From Chenggangzhangella methanolivorans (GTDB lineage Bacteria; Pseudomonadota; Alphaproteobacteria; Rhizobiales; Methylopilaceae): 64,000 nt of DNA. The stretch is taken from positions 2,505,501-2,569,500 of the forward strand of contig NZ_CP081869.1 in NCBI RefSeq assembly GCF_019797865.1, written 5' to 3'. A program made the translations under genes and the position numbers. Positions 47,036 through 55,786 of this stretch are shown here, one piece after another; position 1 is the stretch's first letter, and every line of letters starts with the position of its first letter. The notes beneath the pieces are model-generated. The model had not been told where the DNA came from. It did no database searches and was given only the letters and a program-made list of their open reading frames with translations.

Positions 47036-47842
47036 GTGCTCGAGGACCACGGCTGGGTGATCCGAAGGCTCTGGAGCTACGATTGGCTTCAGCGCCCTCA
47101 GGAGGAGCTCCATAGCCTCTGCACGGCGATCGAGGCCGCGAAGGTCGAGCTCGCCGAGCGCCTGGAGGCCGGCGCCGCGCGCAAGCGGGCGGTGGACGTC
47201 GAGATCGTCACGGTTGACCGGGGCGATGTCGTCGAGATCGGTCTCGCCGACAAGGCCGAGGACGGCCTCGCCGACCGCCTCTATGTTGAGGCCTCGCCCA
47301 CGGCCGACTTCCGCTACGAGCTCCACGATGCCCCGGTCGGGCTGCTCGCCGAGCTCGTCGCGCAGGTCGTGGCGACCGAGGGGCCTGTACACCTCGAAGA
47401 AGTGACAATCCGGATACGCTCGGCGTGGGGGCTGCAGCGCGCGGGCAACAGGATCCAGTCCGCAATCGAGCGCGCCGCGGATGTCGCCGCCGGCTCTGGC
47501 CGGGTCTCGTGGTCGCTCGGGCGCTTCCTTAAGGTGCCGGGCACGGGCGCCAAGGTCCGAGACCGCAGGGACGTGCAGTCGACGACGTTGCGCAAGCCCG
47601 AGATGCTGCCGCCCGACGAGCTCAAGGAGGCCGTGCGCCACGTTGTGTCGACGAACTTCGGAGCTACCGAGGACGAGGTCGTGCTGACGGTCTCGCGTCT
47701 GCTCGGCTTTAAAGCGACCAGCGCGCAGCTCAGAGACGTGATCCTCGCTCAGGTGAAGACGCTTCTGGACGCCTCTGAACTGAGCCGATCCGGCGACCTC
47801 TTGGTTGCGACGTCGAAAGCAGCGCCGGCCCCGGTCTCGTAA
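47036..47842 (+). pseudogene. DUF3320 C-terminal fragment of a large defence-type helicase
   Basis: Residues GWVIRRLWSYDWLQRPQEEL and the final domain (WGLQRAGNRIQSAIERA, PPDELKEAVRHVVSTNFGA) match the end of DUF4011-helicase-Vsr-DUF3320 proteins, a group reported as anti-phage. The frame begins within 10 nt of the IS21 right end; the helicase and nuclease parts are missing. Confidence 0.75.
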
Positions 47843-47946
47843 CGTCGCCCGGGGCGGCGAATGTGCCTAGAGCAAATGAAGGTGAGTTCGTCCTCTGAAA
47901 GGCGTCGCGGAACCGGTCGATCATCTCGGCCGACTTAAGGGGAGAA

Positions 47947-47994
47947 ATCGGCCAGAACATCGGCCATGAGACCGGCCAAATGATCGGCCAACAC
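47947..47994 (+). repeat. Four tandem 12-bp repeats, consensus ATCGGCCANNNN
   Basis: ATCGGCCAGAAC, ATCGGCCATGAG, ACCGGCCAAATG and ATCGGCCAACAC follow without spacing. A fifth copy (ATCGGCCAGATT) lies at 48049-48060, touching the fic start, and a degenerate CTCGGCCGACTT precedes at 47926. Looks like a regulatory iteron array. Confidence 0.7.
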
Positions 47995-48059
47995 TGGGTA
48001 TGCCTATTGAAATAAAATGATATTCGGTCAATCTTCTCATTCGGAAGATCGGCCAGATT

Positions 48060-49253
48060 ATGCCTGAAATTGAAACCGTCAATCGAATGGAGCCTGCGCG
48101 GCTGGAGGAGCCGACCGCGGAGATCGCCGACGTGGTCGCGGAGCTTGTGGGCGCGTCAGCGGTGCTCGGCCGCGCCTTGCATCCGCTGACGGCGGCGAAC
48201 TTGGCTGACCTCGTTCGCGTCATGAACACCTACTACTCAAACCTAATCGAGGGCCATGACACGCGCCCGCGGGACATCGAGCGCGCGCTTGTTGGCGAAT
48301 TCGATGCCGACGAGGGGCGTCGCAACCTTCAACTCGAGGCGGCGGCGCATGTTCGGGTTCAGGCGGAGATCGATCGACTGGCTGCGGAGAACGCCCTGCC
48401 GGAGCCGGCTTCTGCGGAATTCGTTCGGCGCCTGCACCGAGAGTTTTATCGCGACGCGCCCGAGGCGATGCTGACGATCCGGGGCGCAGATCGCCAGTTC
48501 AGGATGGAGCCGGGCGCGTGGCGCTCGCTCGCGGAACACGATGTCGCCGTTGGGCGTCACATTCCCCCTGGCAGCGACCGGGTCGGCGACTTCATGAGCC
48601 ATTTCGAAAATCGGTTCCCGTTCGATCGATTGGGTGCGTCCGGTCGTGTCGTGGCGATCGCGGCGGCGCATCATCGCCTCAACTTCATTCACCCATTCCG
48701 GACGGCAACGGCAGGGTCAGCCGCTTGATGAGCCATGCCATGGCGCACAGGGCCGGTATTGGAGCGCACGGACTCTGGTCGGTCTCGAGAGGCCTTGCTC
48801 GCGGTCTGGAAAGTCGGGGCGATACAGGCGCATGATGGACTCGCCGATACGCCGCGGCAGGGCGATCTCGACGGGCGAGGAAACCTATCTCAGAGAGCGC
48901 TGATCGAGTTCACGGTCTGGTTCTTGAGGGTTTGTCTCGACCAGGTCGTCTTCATGTCGGGCCTGTTCGATCTGAATGCCTTAGCGCGACGACTGAGGCT
49001 TTATGTCGAGCGAAGCCAAAACCTGAAGCCGGAAGCTGCGCGGATGCTCGAGGAGGCGTTGTTGCGTGGCGAGTTCGACAGAGGCGAAGCCCCCAGAATC
49101 ACGGGGCTGCCCGAACGCTCCGCGCGCCGGGTCCTCAACGACGTCGTCGGAGAAGGACTACTCGCCTCGGACACGCCGAAGGGGCCCGTCTCTCTACGAT
49201 TTCCCGCCCGTGCGCTGGAGTCGCTGTTTCCGCGCCTCTATCCAGAAACCTAA
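48060..49253 (+). CDS. Fic-family AMP-transferase (two frame breaks)
   Basis: About 395 residues. N-terminal inhibitory helix motif SNLIEG (S/TxxxEG, class II Fic), then the Fic core ending in HRLNFIHPF, a lost base near 48698, DGNGRVSRL (HPFxDGNGR active site), a second break near 48825, and a C-terminal winged helix ([22 protein letters not shown]). Likely AMPylates a cellular target when the inhibitory helix is displaced. Preceded by the 12-bp repeats, which may be bound by its own winged helix. Confidence 0.85.
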
Positions 49254-49276
49254 GAGGCGCGCCCGCGCCTCTTAGG
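49249..49276. terminator. Hairpin terminator after fic
   Basis: CCTAAGAGGCGCG and CGCGCCTCTTAGG form a 13-bp stem starting at the fic stop codon. No long T-run, so efficiency is uncertain. Also faces the end of the convergent ImmA-like gene. Confidence 0.6.
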
Positions 49277-49289
49277 GCGAGCGCGCCAG

Positions 49290-50186
49290 TCACCACATCC
49301 GCCGAGGCTCGGTCGCGGCGAGCCGGTCATAGGCGTCGGGATCGTCGAGCGCCTCGGCAAATCGTGGAGGAGCAGCGCTGAGCGCTAGGAGCGAAACGGC
49401 GAAATCATACTGTTCCGCGACCAGCGTCATTTCCCTCACCGGCTCGCGAAGCCACACGCCCGCGGTGGTCGAGCGCGCCGCGTCCGTCGACAAGCAGTTG
49501 CGTCTGCTGCGGGAGCGAGGTCGCGGGGATCTCGATGGGACCTTGTGAGGTGCGAAAAAAGGCGCCGGTTCTCAAGGCGGCGTCGCTGGAGCGCGCCAGA
49601 GAATGAAGCCGTCGCGCGACACGACCAGGATTGCGCGTCGGCTCGTGTGGCTGATCCAGCGTAACGCGGCTGCGATCAGCGAGACTTGGTAGCGGTCGGC
49701 GCAATGACGGATCATGTCGAGGTCGATCCGGGCGTCGGCCGGAATCTGCCGGGCGAAATCGTCTCGCGGCATCAGAAGGTTGGCCGCGAACACGTTGGCC
49801 TGCTGCTCGAGCCGCGCGTATTCGCTGTCCCAACCCGTCATGTCGCGGTCCCCACAGGTGAAACCTTGCGGGTGATCGTGACGGTGAAGCAGATAGTGGC
49901 CGAGCTCGTGCGCTAGGGTGAAATTGATGCGGCCGCGCGACGTGATGGCGTCGTTGTAGATGATGCCCCAGCCCTTGCGGCCGCCTTTCGCGCGGTAGAG
50001 AGCGCCCTCGAACCCCGGAAGATCGTCTCCTGCGACCCGAACCACGGGATCGTCGGGAAAGCGCTGCGCTGAGTACTCGCGCGCGAGATCTGCGACCCGT
50101 ATCGGGAAATGCTCCGGCCCGAACACCGCGTTCAGCACATGCGTAAGCTCAATGGCCCAACGTTCGGGCCCGAACGCCGCGCTCAT
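49290..50186 (-). CDS. ImmA/IrrE-family metallopeptidase (two frame breaks)
   Basis: N-terminal part with TLAHELGHYLLHRHDHPQG (zinc site HExxH), EQQANVFAANLLMP. Past FILW near 49585 a lost G shifts the frame (ARSSDAALRTGAFFRTSQG), and again near 49500 to a tail ending TEPRRMW at 49290. ImmA/IrrE peptidases cleave partner XRE repressors; the coupled XRE gene is immediately upstream (ATGA overlap). Probably stress-triggered relief of repression or a toxin-like pair. Confidence 0.83.
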
Positions 50187-50507
50187 GCGTCGTCGTCACC
50201 GATCAGCTGGATCATCTTTTGGATCTTCGCTTTCACCAAAGGGTCCATTTTCCGGTATTTTCGAAAAAACGCCTCGTCTTGGCGGTCTCCACGCCAAGTT
50301 CGCTATCTGCATAAAGCAATAATCCGACGTGACGCCCAGAACCGCGGCGATCTTGGCGATCTTGTCTGCGGACGGACGGGGCGGGTTCTTGTTTTCGAGC
50401 TCCCAGATGTAACTCTTGCTCGAGCTTGCGAGCTCGGCGAGCTGGTCGAGCGTCAAGCCCTTGGCTTTTCTCAGGTTTCTTATCTTTTCGCCCAATGGCG
50501 TGCTCAA
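50183..50507 (-). CDS. XRE-family regulator paired with ImmA (frame breaks)
   Basis: HTH domain GEKIRNLRKAKGLTLDQLAELA then SSSKSYIWELENKN; helical tail reaches LGVTSDYLL, where two breaks (near 50300 and 50265) lead to FFRKYRKMDPLVKAKIQKMIQL and a stop overlapping the ImmA start. TTG 50507 follows GGGAG and fits the family; no ATG exists. Substrate of the peptidase and repressor of the pair. Confidence 0.8.
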
Positions 50508-50636
50508 GGCGCGTTTCTCCCGCAAATCGATGTTCAGAGTAGCGATATGGCGCGTTGTTGACAAGGCGCATCCGCCCCCCCATGTTGTTCGGAGTAGGCG
50601 TATTTATGTTGCCGGTTTTTATAGGAGAAAGCGTCA

Positions 50637-50873
50637 TGGCGCAGAAGCGCGGGCCGACAGCCACCATGTCGTGCCGAACCCCAATGGCGGCTGGGACGTG
50701 AAGCGCGGCGGCGGCGAGCGAGCGTCGGGTCACTTCGATGTCAAACAGACCGCGGTGGATTACGGACGCCAGGTCAGCCGCAACCAGGGCACCGAGCTCC
50801 GCATCCACAATCGCGACGGCAGGATCGGCCAGAGCGACAGCCACGGAAACGATCCAACCCGCCCAAGGGTTGA
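50637..50873 (+). CDS. DUF2188 protein (two frame breaks)
   Basis: About 78 residues: HHVVPNPNGGWDVKRGGGERA, HFDVKQTAVDYGRQVSRNQGTELRIHNRDGRI, the DUF2188 repeat-like domain. ATG 50637 begins in another frame (one base off in the GGG at 50662); one more base gives the normal ending DPNPPKG at 50871-50873. Function unknown; frequently near toxin or defence genes. Confidence 0.7.
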   Translation, partial: WRRSAGRQPPCRAEPQWRLGREARRRRASVGSLRCQTDRGGLRTPGQPQPGHRAPHPQSRRQDRPERQPRKRSNPPKG

Positions 50874-50879
50874 CGATCA

Positions 50880-50912
50880 GGACCGCGTCCGCCCGACGCG
50901 GTCCTTCTTTTT
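50880..50912 (+). terminator. Rho-independent terminator
   Basis: GGACCGCGTC / GACGCGGTCC stem (10 bp), CGCCC loop, then TTCTTTTTT. Ends the DUF2188 transcript and insulates the CBASS operon 34 nt further on. Confidence 0.88.
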
Positions 50913-50945
50913 TCAGCCACGACGCCCAGCTTTGAGGAGATTGCG

Positions 50946-52225
50946 ATGACCGAGCCCAACCCGCTCCTGAAGCCGGACACCGCGGACGAGGTGCTGCTGG
51001 ACGTCGCGGCGCTGATCGAGCTCAGCCGCGCGACCGTCGGGTAGCGGACAATCGCTATCGACTGCTGAAAACGCATCTGGAGCGTGAGCGCAGCAAGCTG
51101 CGCCCCTACCTGGTCGACGGCGAGAGCCGGATCTACTCCCAGGGGTCGATCGCGACGAGCACCACCATCGTCAGCGGAACCGATGACGACAGGTTCGACG
51201 TCGATGCGATCGTCGAGATCGACGTGCCGGCTGACTGGGACGACGATCATGCGCTCGACCTTCTCGAGGAGTCGCTCCAGGGGTTCCCCGGCGCGGCCGC
51301 GATCGTGCGCCGGACTCGCTGCGTCCAGATCCAGTTTCCCTTCATGCACATGGACGTGGCGATCCTCGACCGTCGAGCCCGGCTTGCCATCCCTCGCGCC
51401 GGCGAGATCTTCCATTCGCCCGACACCGGAGCGTCGATGCGTGTGTCGTCCAATCCTTGGGGTTTTACGGGCTGGTTCCGGCTCACTGTCGGCGTCGGCG
51501 ACGCGCCGTTCACCGAAGCTCTGCGCCGTCACCGCCAGGACGTGGGGAGGGACCGCCTGCCGGTGCTCGACGCGAGCGAAGCGGTTGTCGTCGCCAAGGC
51601 CGAGCAGGACGACCTACCGCCGATGATCCCGAGCCGCCTCGACGCCCAGCAGGCCGTCGCGCTCAAGCTCCTAAAGCGCAATCTGAACATCAGCTATGCC
51701 GGAGCGGCGACGCCGCGTCCGCCGTCGATCTACGTCACCAAGAGGGCCGCCGATATCGGCTACATTCCGCAGGGGCTGACCGCGCAGCTCTATGTGCTGG
51801 CCAGTGACACCGCCAAGATCATGCGGGACCACCTCGATGCCGGGACGCAGCCCGAAGACCTCAACCCCTCCTATCCGCCTGATCGGATCACCGACCGCTG
51901 GCCGCGCGCGGGCAAGCCGGGCGAGACCGACATGAGGACGCTTGCCGAGGCGCTCGAACATCTCGGCGAACGACTTGCAGAGATGGCCACGGCGCCCCTG
52001 GCCGAAATCGCCGCCATCGTGGACGAACTGTTCGGCGAGCGCATCGGCAAACAGCAGCGCGCGGTTCTGGCCAAGCGCTACGACCGACGCGACACCGGCG
52101 CGCCCATCCTCTCGGCGCCGCGCACGGGCGGCATTTATGCGCCGGCGATTGCTCCGGCGTCGGCGCCGCTGGTCGAGGTGCCGCGGCACAACTTCCATGC
52201 CGGGCGGGCCGTCAAGATCAGATGA
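50946..52225 (+). CDS. CBASS cyclic-oligonucleotide synthase (CD-NTase, SMODS type)
   Basis: About 426 residues. Start ATG 50946 behind GAGGAG; frame breaks at about 51044 after SRATV, then NRYRLLKTHLERERSKLRPYL and the NTase core: YSQGSIATSTTIVSG, DDRFDVDAIVEID (GS and DxD metal site), third acidic HMDVAILDR. C-terminal helical lobe has RLDAQQAVALKLLKRN. On phage infection such enzymes make a cyclic nucleotide that switches on the effector, here CapV. The chain ends HAGRAVKIR, with no terminal Gly or Cys. First gene of a four-gene operon. Confidence 0.85.
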
Positions 52226-52277
52226 GTCGAGAGACCCGATTTCCCCAAAACGGTCGCCGCATGCGCAGTTGGGCGCC

Positions 52278-52710
52278 ATGGCGTCGCTCTGGCCGGATTT
52301 CGCAGCGACGAAGCTCGGCGACGGAACGCTGATCTGGATCGGGCCCCTGCGGCCCAAGGCGCAGCCCTACACGGTAGGGATCGTCTGGCGGCCGTCGCTT
52401 GGCCTGCCCTATGTCACGCTCGAGGCGCCGAAGCTGACGCCGCGGCCGGGCGTGACCTTTCTCGGCGATCCCGCATCTCCTCTACAACGGCGACAACCCC
52501 GAGCGCTCGGGCCTCTGTCTATTCGACCCGAAGGTCCGCGAATGGTCGGCCGGAGATCTCATCGCCGAGACCACCGTGAGATGGACGGCGGAATGGCTCA
52601 CCTATTATGAACTTTGGCACATGACCGGCGAGTGGTTGGCGCCGAGCGTCGGTCCTGAAAGCGTGGCGCAGGCGGAGGCCGCGGGCGGCGATATTGGCGA
52701 TGTTCACTGA
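52278..52710 (+). CDS. Stand-alone E2-like (UBC-fold) protein of type II-short CBASS (frameshifted)
   Basis: About 144 residues: GTLIWIGPLRPKAQPYTVGIVW, LPYVTLEAPKLTPRPGVTFLGD, one extra C near 52470, then HLLYNGDNPERSGLCLFDPK (catalytic cysteine in GLCLF) and WTAEWLTYYELWHMTGEWL. This is the prokaryotic E2 fold found alone, without E1 or JAB, in short type II CBASS, where it conjugates the synthase and primes it. ATG 52278 is the first in frame; 52 nt after the synthase stop. Overlaps capV. Confidence 0.82.
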
Positions 52711-53743
52711 TCGACGCGCCAACACCCTACCGACGCAACGGGTTCGCCAGCCGTGGCCGACCGGCAAACCGTTCAAGATCCTGGCGCTCGACGGCGGGGG
52801 TATCAAAGGCGTTTACACCGCCGAATTGCTGCGCCTGGCGGAGGAGAGATTTGCGGGCGGACGACCGCTGGCCAGCTATTTCGACATGGTCGCCGGCACC
52901 TCGACCGGAGGGATCATCGGTCTCGGCCTGGGTCTTGGCCTGACGGTTCAGGATATCGCCGAATTTTACCGCGTAGACGGCCGACAGATATTTCCGCCCA
53001 TGCCAAGCGGGCGCCTCGCGCGCTGGTTTCGATTCTGTCGCGCGATGCTGCGGACCAAGCTCGATCATCGGGAACTGGAGTCCGCCTTGAGGCGCCGGTT
53101 CGGCGATCGACTGCTGGGCGAGTCGAGCTGCCGCCTGGTCCTCCCGGCCTTCATGGTGCCGAAGACCGAGATCGCCGTCTTCAAGACCGACCATCACGCG
53201 GATTTCCGCAACGACCACGCGACGCCCGCCTGGAAGGTCGCGCGCGCTACGTCCGCAGCCCCCACCTATCTCAAGGGGATGGAGCATGAGGAGAGCGGGC
53301 GAATCTTCGTCGACGGCGGCGTCTGGGCGAACAACCCGGTGATGGTCGCTCTGGTCGATGCGCTGTCCGCCTATGAGCTCGGGTTCGATCAGATCGATGT
53401 CCTGAGTATCGGCACGGGCAACCCACCCTTCAGTTTGAGTCGGCGCCAGGCCGTCAGAGGCCTTATCGCGTGGCGGGAGGCCATCAGGGCCGCGATGTTT
53501 CTCACGACCGACAATGCGACGGCCCAGGCCAAGCTTCTTCTCGGTCCGCAACGCTGTCTGCGGATCGAACCCTCGGGATCGGACGCGGACGTCGAGATGG
53601 ACGATTATGACGACGCCTTCGACAGGTTGCCGTCATGCGCCGCCAGAGATCTTGACGAGGCGGCGTCCGATATCGCCCGGTTTTTTGTAGATGTCGCCGA
53701 GCCGCGAGAGAGCGTCATCATACGCGGGCATGACATTGGGTGA
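52700..53743 (+). CDS. capV: CapV-type patatin-like phospholipase, CBASS effector
   Basis: 347 residues. Patatin core: FKILALDGGGIKG (oxyanion, residues 31-37), GTSTGG (nucleophile Ser68), and VDGGVWANNP (catalytic Asp205). CapV is switched on by the cyclic nucleotide and degrades the inner membrane, killing the infected cell. Frame intact. Start ATG 52700 overlaps the E2 gene; its stop overlaps the next gene, so all four are coupled. Confidence 0.9.
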   Translation: MFTDRRANTLPTQRVRQPWPTGKPFKILALDGGGIKGVYTAELLRLAEERFAGGRPLASYFDMVAGTSTGGIIGLGLGLGLTVQDIAEFYRVDGRQIFPPMPSGRLARWFRFCRAMLRTKLDHRELESALRRRFGDRLLGESSCRLVLPAFMVPKTEIAVFKTDHHADFRNDHATPAWKVARATSAAPTYLKGMEHEESGRIFVDGGVWANNPVMVALVDALSAYELGFDQIDVLSIGTGNPPFSLSRRQAVRGLIAWREAIRAAMFLTTDNATAQAKLLLGPQRCLRIEPSGSDADVEMDDYDDAFDRLPSCAARDLDEAASDIARFFVDVAEPRESVIIRGHDIG

Positions 53744-54146
53744 GGCGGCGCAGGCCAAGGATCTGATGGTACCGAATGTCGACCTGTTCGCCGACGTCGC
53801 CGCGGCGCTTTTGATCAAACTCCATGCGGCGTTCCCGATCCCGCTCGACATCGAGATCGACGTTCTGGCCGATAAAGGCCTGCCGGACGCCGATCCGTCG
53901 GGCGCGACCCGCGAAGCGTTTGTCGAGGCCTCGCTGCTGTGGCTCGCCTCCGCCGGCCTGATCGCCTTCGAGCCGGGCCAGTTGGGCGCGCGCATGGTCG
54001 AGCGGGTCGGCCTGACGGCTCGCGGCTTTCTCGCGCTCCAGGCGTCTGACAGGGGCGACGACGCGATCGGCCTTTCGCTCGGCGCGGCGTTCTCGGCCGA
54101 GCACCGTCGCGACCTTATTGGGCTTGCGCTCGCCGCTGCGCGATGA
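53730..54146 (+). CDS. Small winged-helix-like protein at the end of the CBASS operon
   Basis: 138 residues. Reads VDLFADVAAALLIKLHAAFPIPLDIEIDVL, then FVEASLLWLASAGLIAFEPGQLGARMVERVGLTARGFLAL, which looks like a winged helix (helix pair, strand-turn-strand with GLTARG as in MarR/PadR-like wings). It overlaps the capV stop by 14 bp, so it belongs to the operon. No known CBASS component matches; regulator or accessory factor are possible. Confidence 0.6.
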   Translation: MTLGEAAQAKDLMVPNVDLFADVAAALLIKLHAAFPIPLDIEIDVLADKGLPDADPSGATREAFVEASLLWLASAGLIAFEPGQLGARMVERVGLTARGFLALQASDRGDDAIGLSLGAAFSAEHRRDLIGLALAAAR

Positions 54147-54149
54147 GGC

Positions 54150-54835
54150 TCAGGCCGCGGCCCAGGCACGGTAGCGCTTGCGTCCTGTCGACTCGCGCAG
54201 CCCGAGCTCCTGCGCGAGGCCGAGCGCGGCCCGCGGCGTGACCGTGAGGCGCGCGGCGATCAGGGCCGCGGTGACCACCGGTGTCTCGATCGCGAGCTCG
54301 ATCAGGCCCGGCAGGCTGGAGTTCGAACGGCGATCGCCGGCGCGCCGTGTGAGTCGCTCTCGGATGCTCGAGAGCCGGTAATGCTCCTTGAGACCGGCTT
54401 CTGCCCCGTCCCTAAGCGCTCGATTGTGACATCGAGCCGGGTCGCTGGATCGCGCTTCCAGCGCCTCTGCTGGGGCGGCGCCTTGAGGCCCAGTGAAAGA
54501 GAGCCAAGGTGGGCGCGGGTCTTGCCGCGTCCGCGCAGCAGCTCGGCGGCCAACAAGCGGCCAAGGCAGCTTTGCGACTGCAGCGGCGCGATCTCGTTCC
54601 AGGCGTCGAGCGCGATCGCGCTCGCGAGCGTAGGCGGCAAGACCTTGGTCTCCCCGGCCACGCCCCGCCACGCGGCGAGGCGCGCGTCCTCGTTCCAGTC
54701 GAGATCGTAGACCAGGCTCGGTCGGTCTTGCAGAGAGCGGCGTCCGACCGGTGAAGACCATCGCGGACCTGGAGCAGCTTCGCGAGGATCTCGCGCTTGC
54801 GCGTTTGACCGAGGTTACGCCGTCGATGATCAGAA
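54150..54835 (-). pseudogene. RHE_PE00001-type DUF1612/HTH protein remnant
   Basis: Reading leftward: VYDLDWNEDARLAAWRGVAG, LPPTLASAIALDAWNEIAPLQ, ELLRGRGKTRAHL, GLKEHYRLSSIRERL and an HTH end, TVTPRAALGLAQELGLRESTGR. The N-terminal third ends at about 54835, next to an unrelated fragment, and three frame breaks lie inside. These plasmid-linked proteins have no assigned function. Confidence 0.72.
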
Positions 54836-54842
54836 ACGTACA

Positions 54843-55009
54843 ATGGGCATGCGTTGCGTCGCGGCGCCGATAATGGCCGCTCAGGGAGAAGTTGTGGCGG
54901 GTATCTCGATGTCTGGACCGACGCATCGCTTCTCCGACGAGAAGATCAAGATTTTCGTAGACCTTGTTCGGTTGGGAGCGTTGGCGGTCTCTCGCTCGAT
55001 CGGCGCACA
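54843..55009 (+). pseudogene. IclR-family regulator, C-terminal fragment
   Basis: MRCVAAPIMAAQGEVVAGISMSGP then RFSDEKIKIFVDLV and AVSRSIGAH is the end of the IclR ligand-binding domain. The N-terminal HTH and most of the sensor are absent. Confidence 0.72.
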
Positions 55010-55077
55010 TGATGGCCGCCGCCGAAGACCACTTGGTCGTGCGTCCGAAAAGCGACCTAGGGTTGGGAAGCGAAATT

Positions 55078-55275
55078 GAACTCTACGGCTTTCTCACGAC
55101 CGGGCAGAACGCAGTGGTGGCGCCAGTGCACCCCAAGGCCATGCCGATCATCCTCAGGACAGCGGACGAGATCGACGTATGGATGCGCGCCGACTGGGAC
55201 GAGGCTAAAGCGCTACAGCGCCCTCTATCTGCCGCAGCGCTTGTCGTCGTGGCGAAGGGTGCCAAGAAATATCCG
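55078..55275 (+). pseudogene. SRAP (YedK-like) peptidase, C-terminal fragment
   Basis: LYGFLTTGQNAVVAPVHPKAMPIIL and VWMRADWDEAKALQRPLS are the conserved last third of SOS-associated SRAP proteins, including the His in APVHPKAMP that acts with the catalytic Cys. The Cys2 half is missing. Confidence 0.75.
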
Positions 55276-55362
55276 GAACGACAGATGCCTTGGATCTCGG
55301 GCGGTGACGGGTGGCTTCGCTTCAAAGGCACCCTACCGGCCCAAACGCCGTCTCGAGCTGCA

Positions 55363-55587
55363 TCAACGTTTCGCCGAGACGCCTATATGGCCTTCGGCTT
55401 CGAAGAAGGTGACGCCACCCTTCTCCAGCGCATCGACGATCTTGGCGACCGTCGCCTCTTGGGGACGAGCGTCCCCGGACTCGATTTTGATCAGCGTAAA
55501 GCGCGCAACTCCTGCGCGCTCAGCGAGCTCATGTTGCGACCAGTCCAGAAGGCTTCGGGCCGCCTTGATTTGCCGTTCGTTTACCAT
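55363..55587 (-). CDS. XRE-family HTH regulator
   Basis: 74 residues, nearly all one HTH_3 domain: KAARSLLDWSQHELAERAGVARFTLIKIESGDARPQEATVAKIVDAL. Transcribed away from the protease operon; a perfect palindrome lies 12 nt upstream of its ATG. Likely autorepressor that may also act on the rightward genes. Confidence 0.85.
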   Translation of the reverse strand: MVNERQIKAARSLLDWSQHELAERAGVARFTLIKIESGDARPQEATVAKIVDALEKGGVTFFEAEGHIGVSAKR

Positions 55588-55598
55588 GCCTTCGCTTC

Positions 55599-55617
55599 AG
55601 TTGACATATTGTCAACT
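55599..55617. promoter_or_regulatory. Perfect palindrome, probable XRE operator
   Basis: AGTTGACATATTGTCAACT: two 8-bp arms around TAT, just upstream of the XRE start. Contains TTGACA on one strand, so it may overlay a -35 element. Confidence 0.7.
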
Positions 55618-55786
55618 TGGCTCTTCTCCACTCTCGGCAGTTGATGTAATAAGATCTTACCCGGCTCCAAGACCGGAACGACGTAGAGCGCGCACCCGAC
55701 GATACCGGCAGTCCGCTCAGACTCATTCGCGTGTGGATCGGCCGTCCCGAGTTCCGTCACGACGCCCCCAATCGAACTTTCCGGCC

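Noticed and set aside
47947..47994. CRISPR array
   Set aside because: Units are contiguous 12-mers without spacers, and no cas genes are in the window.
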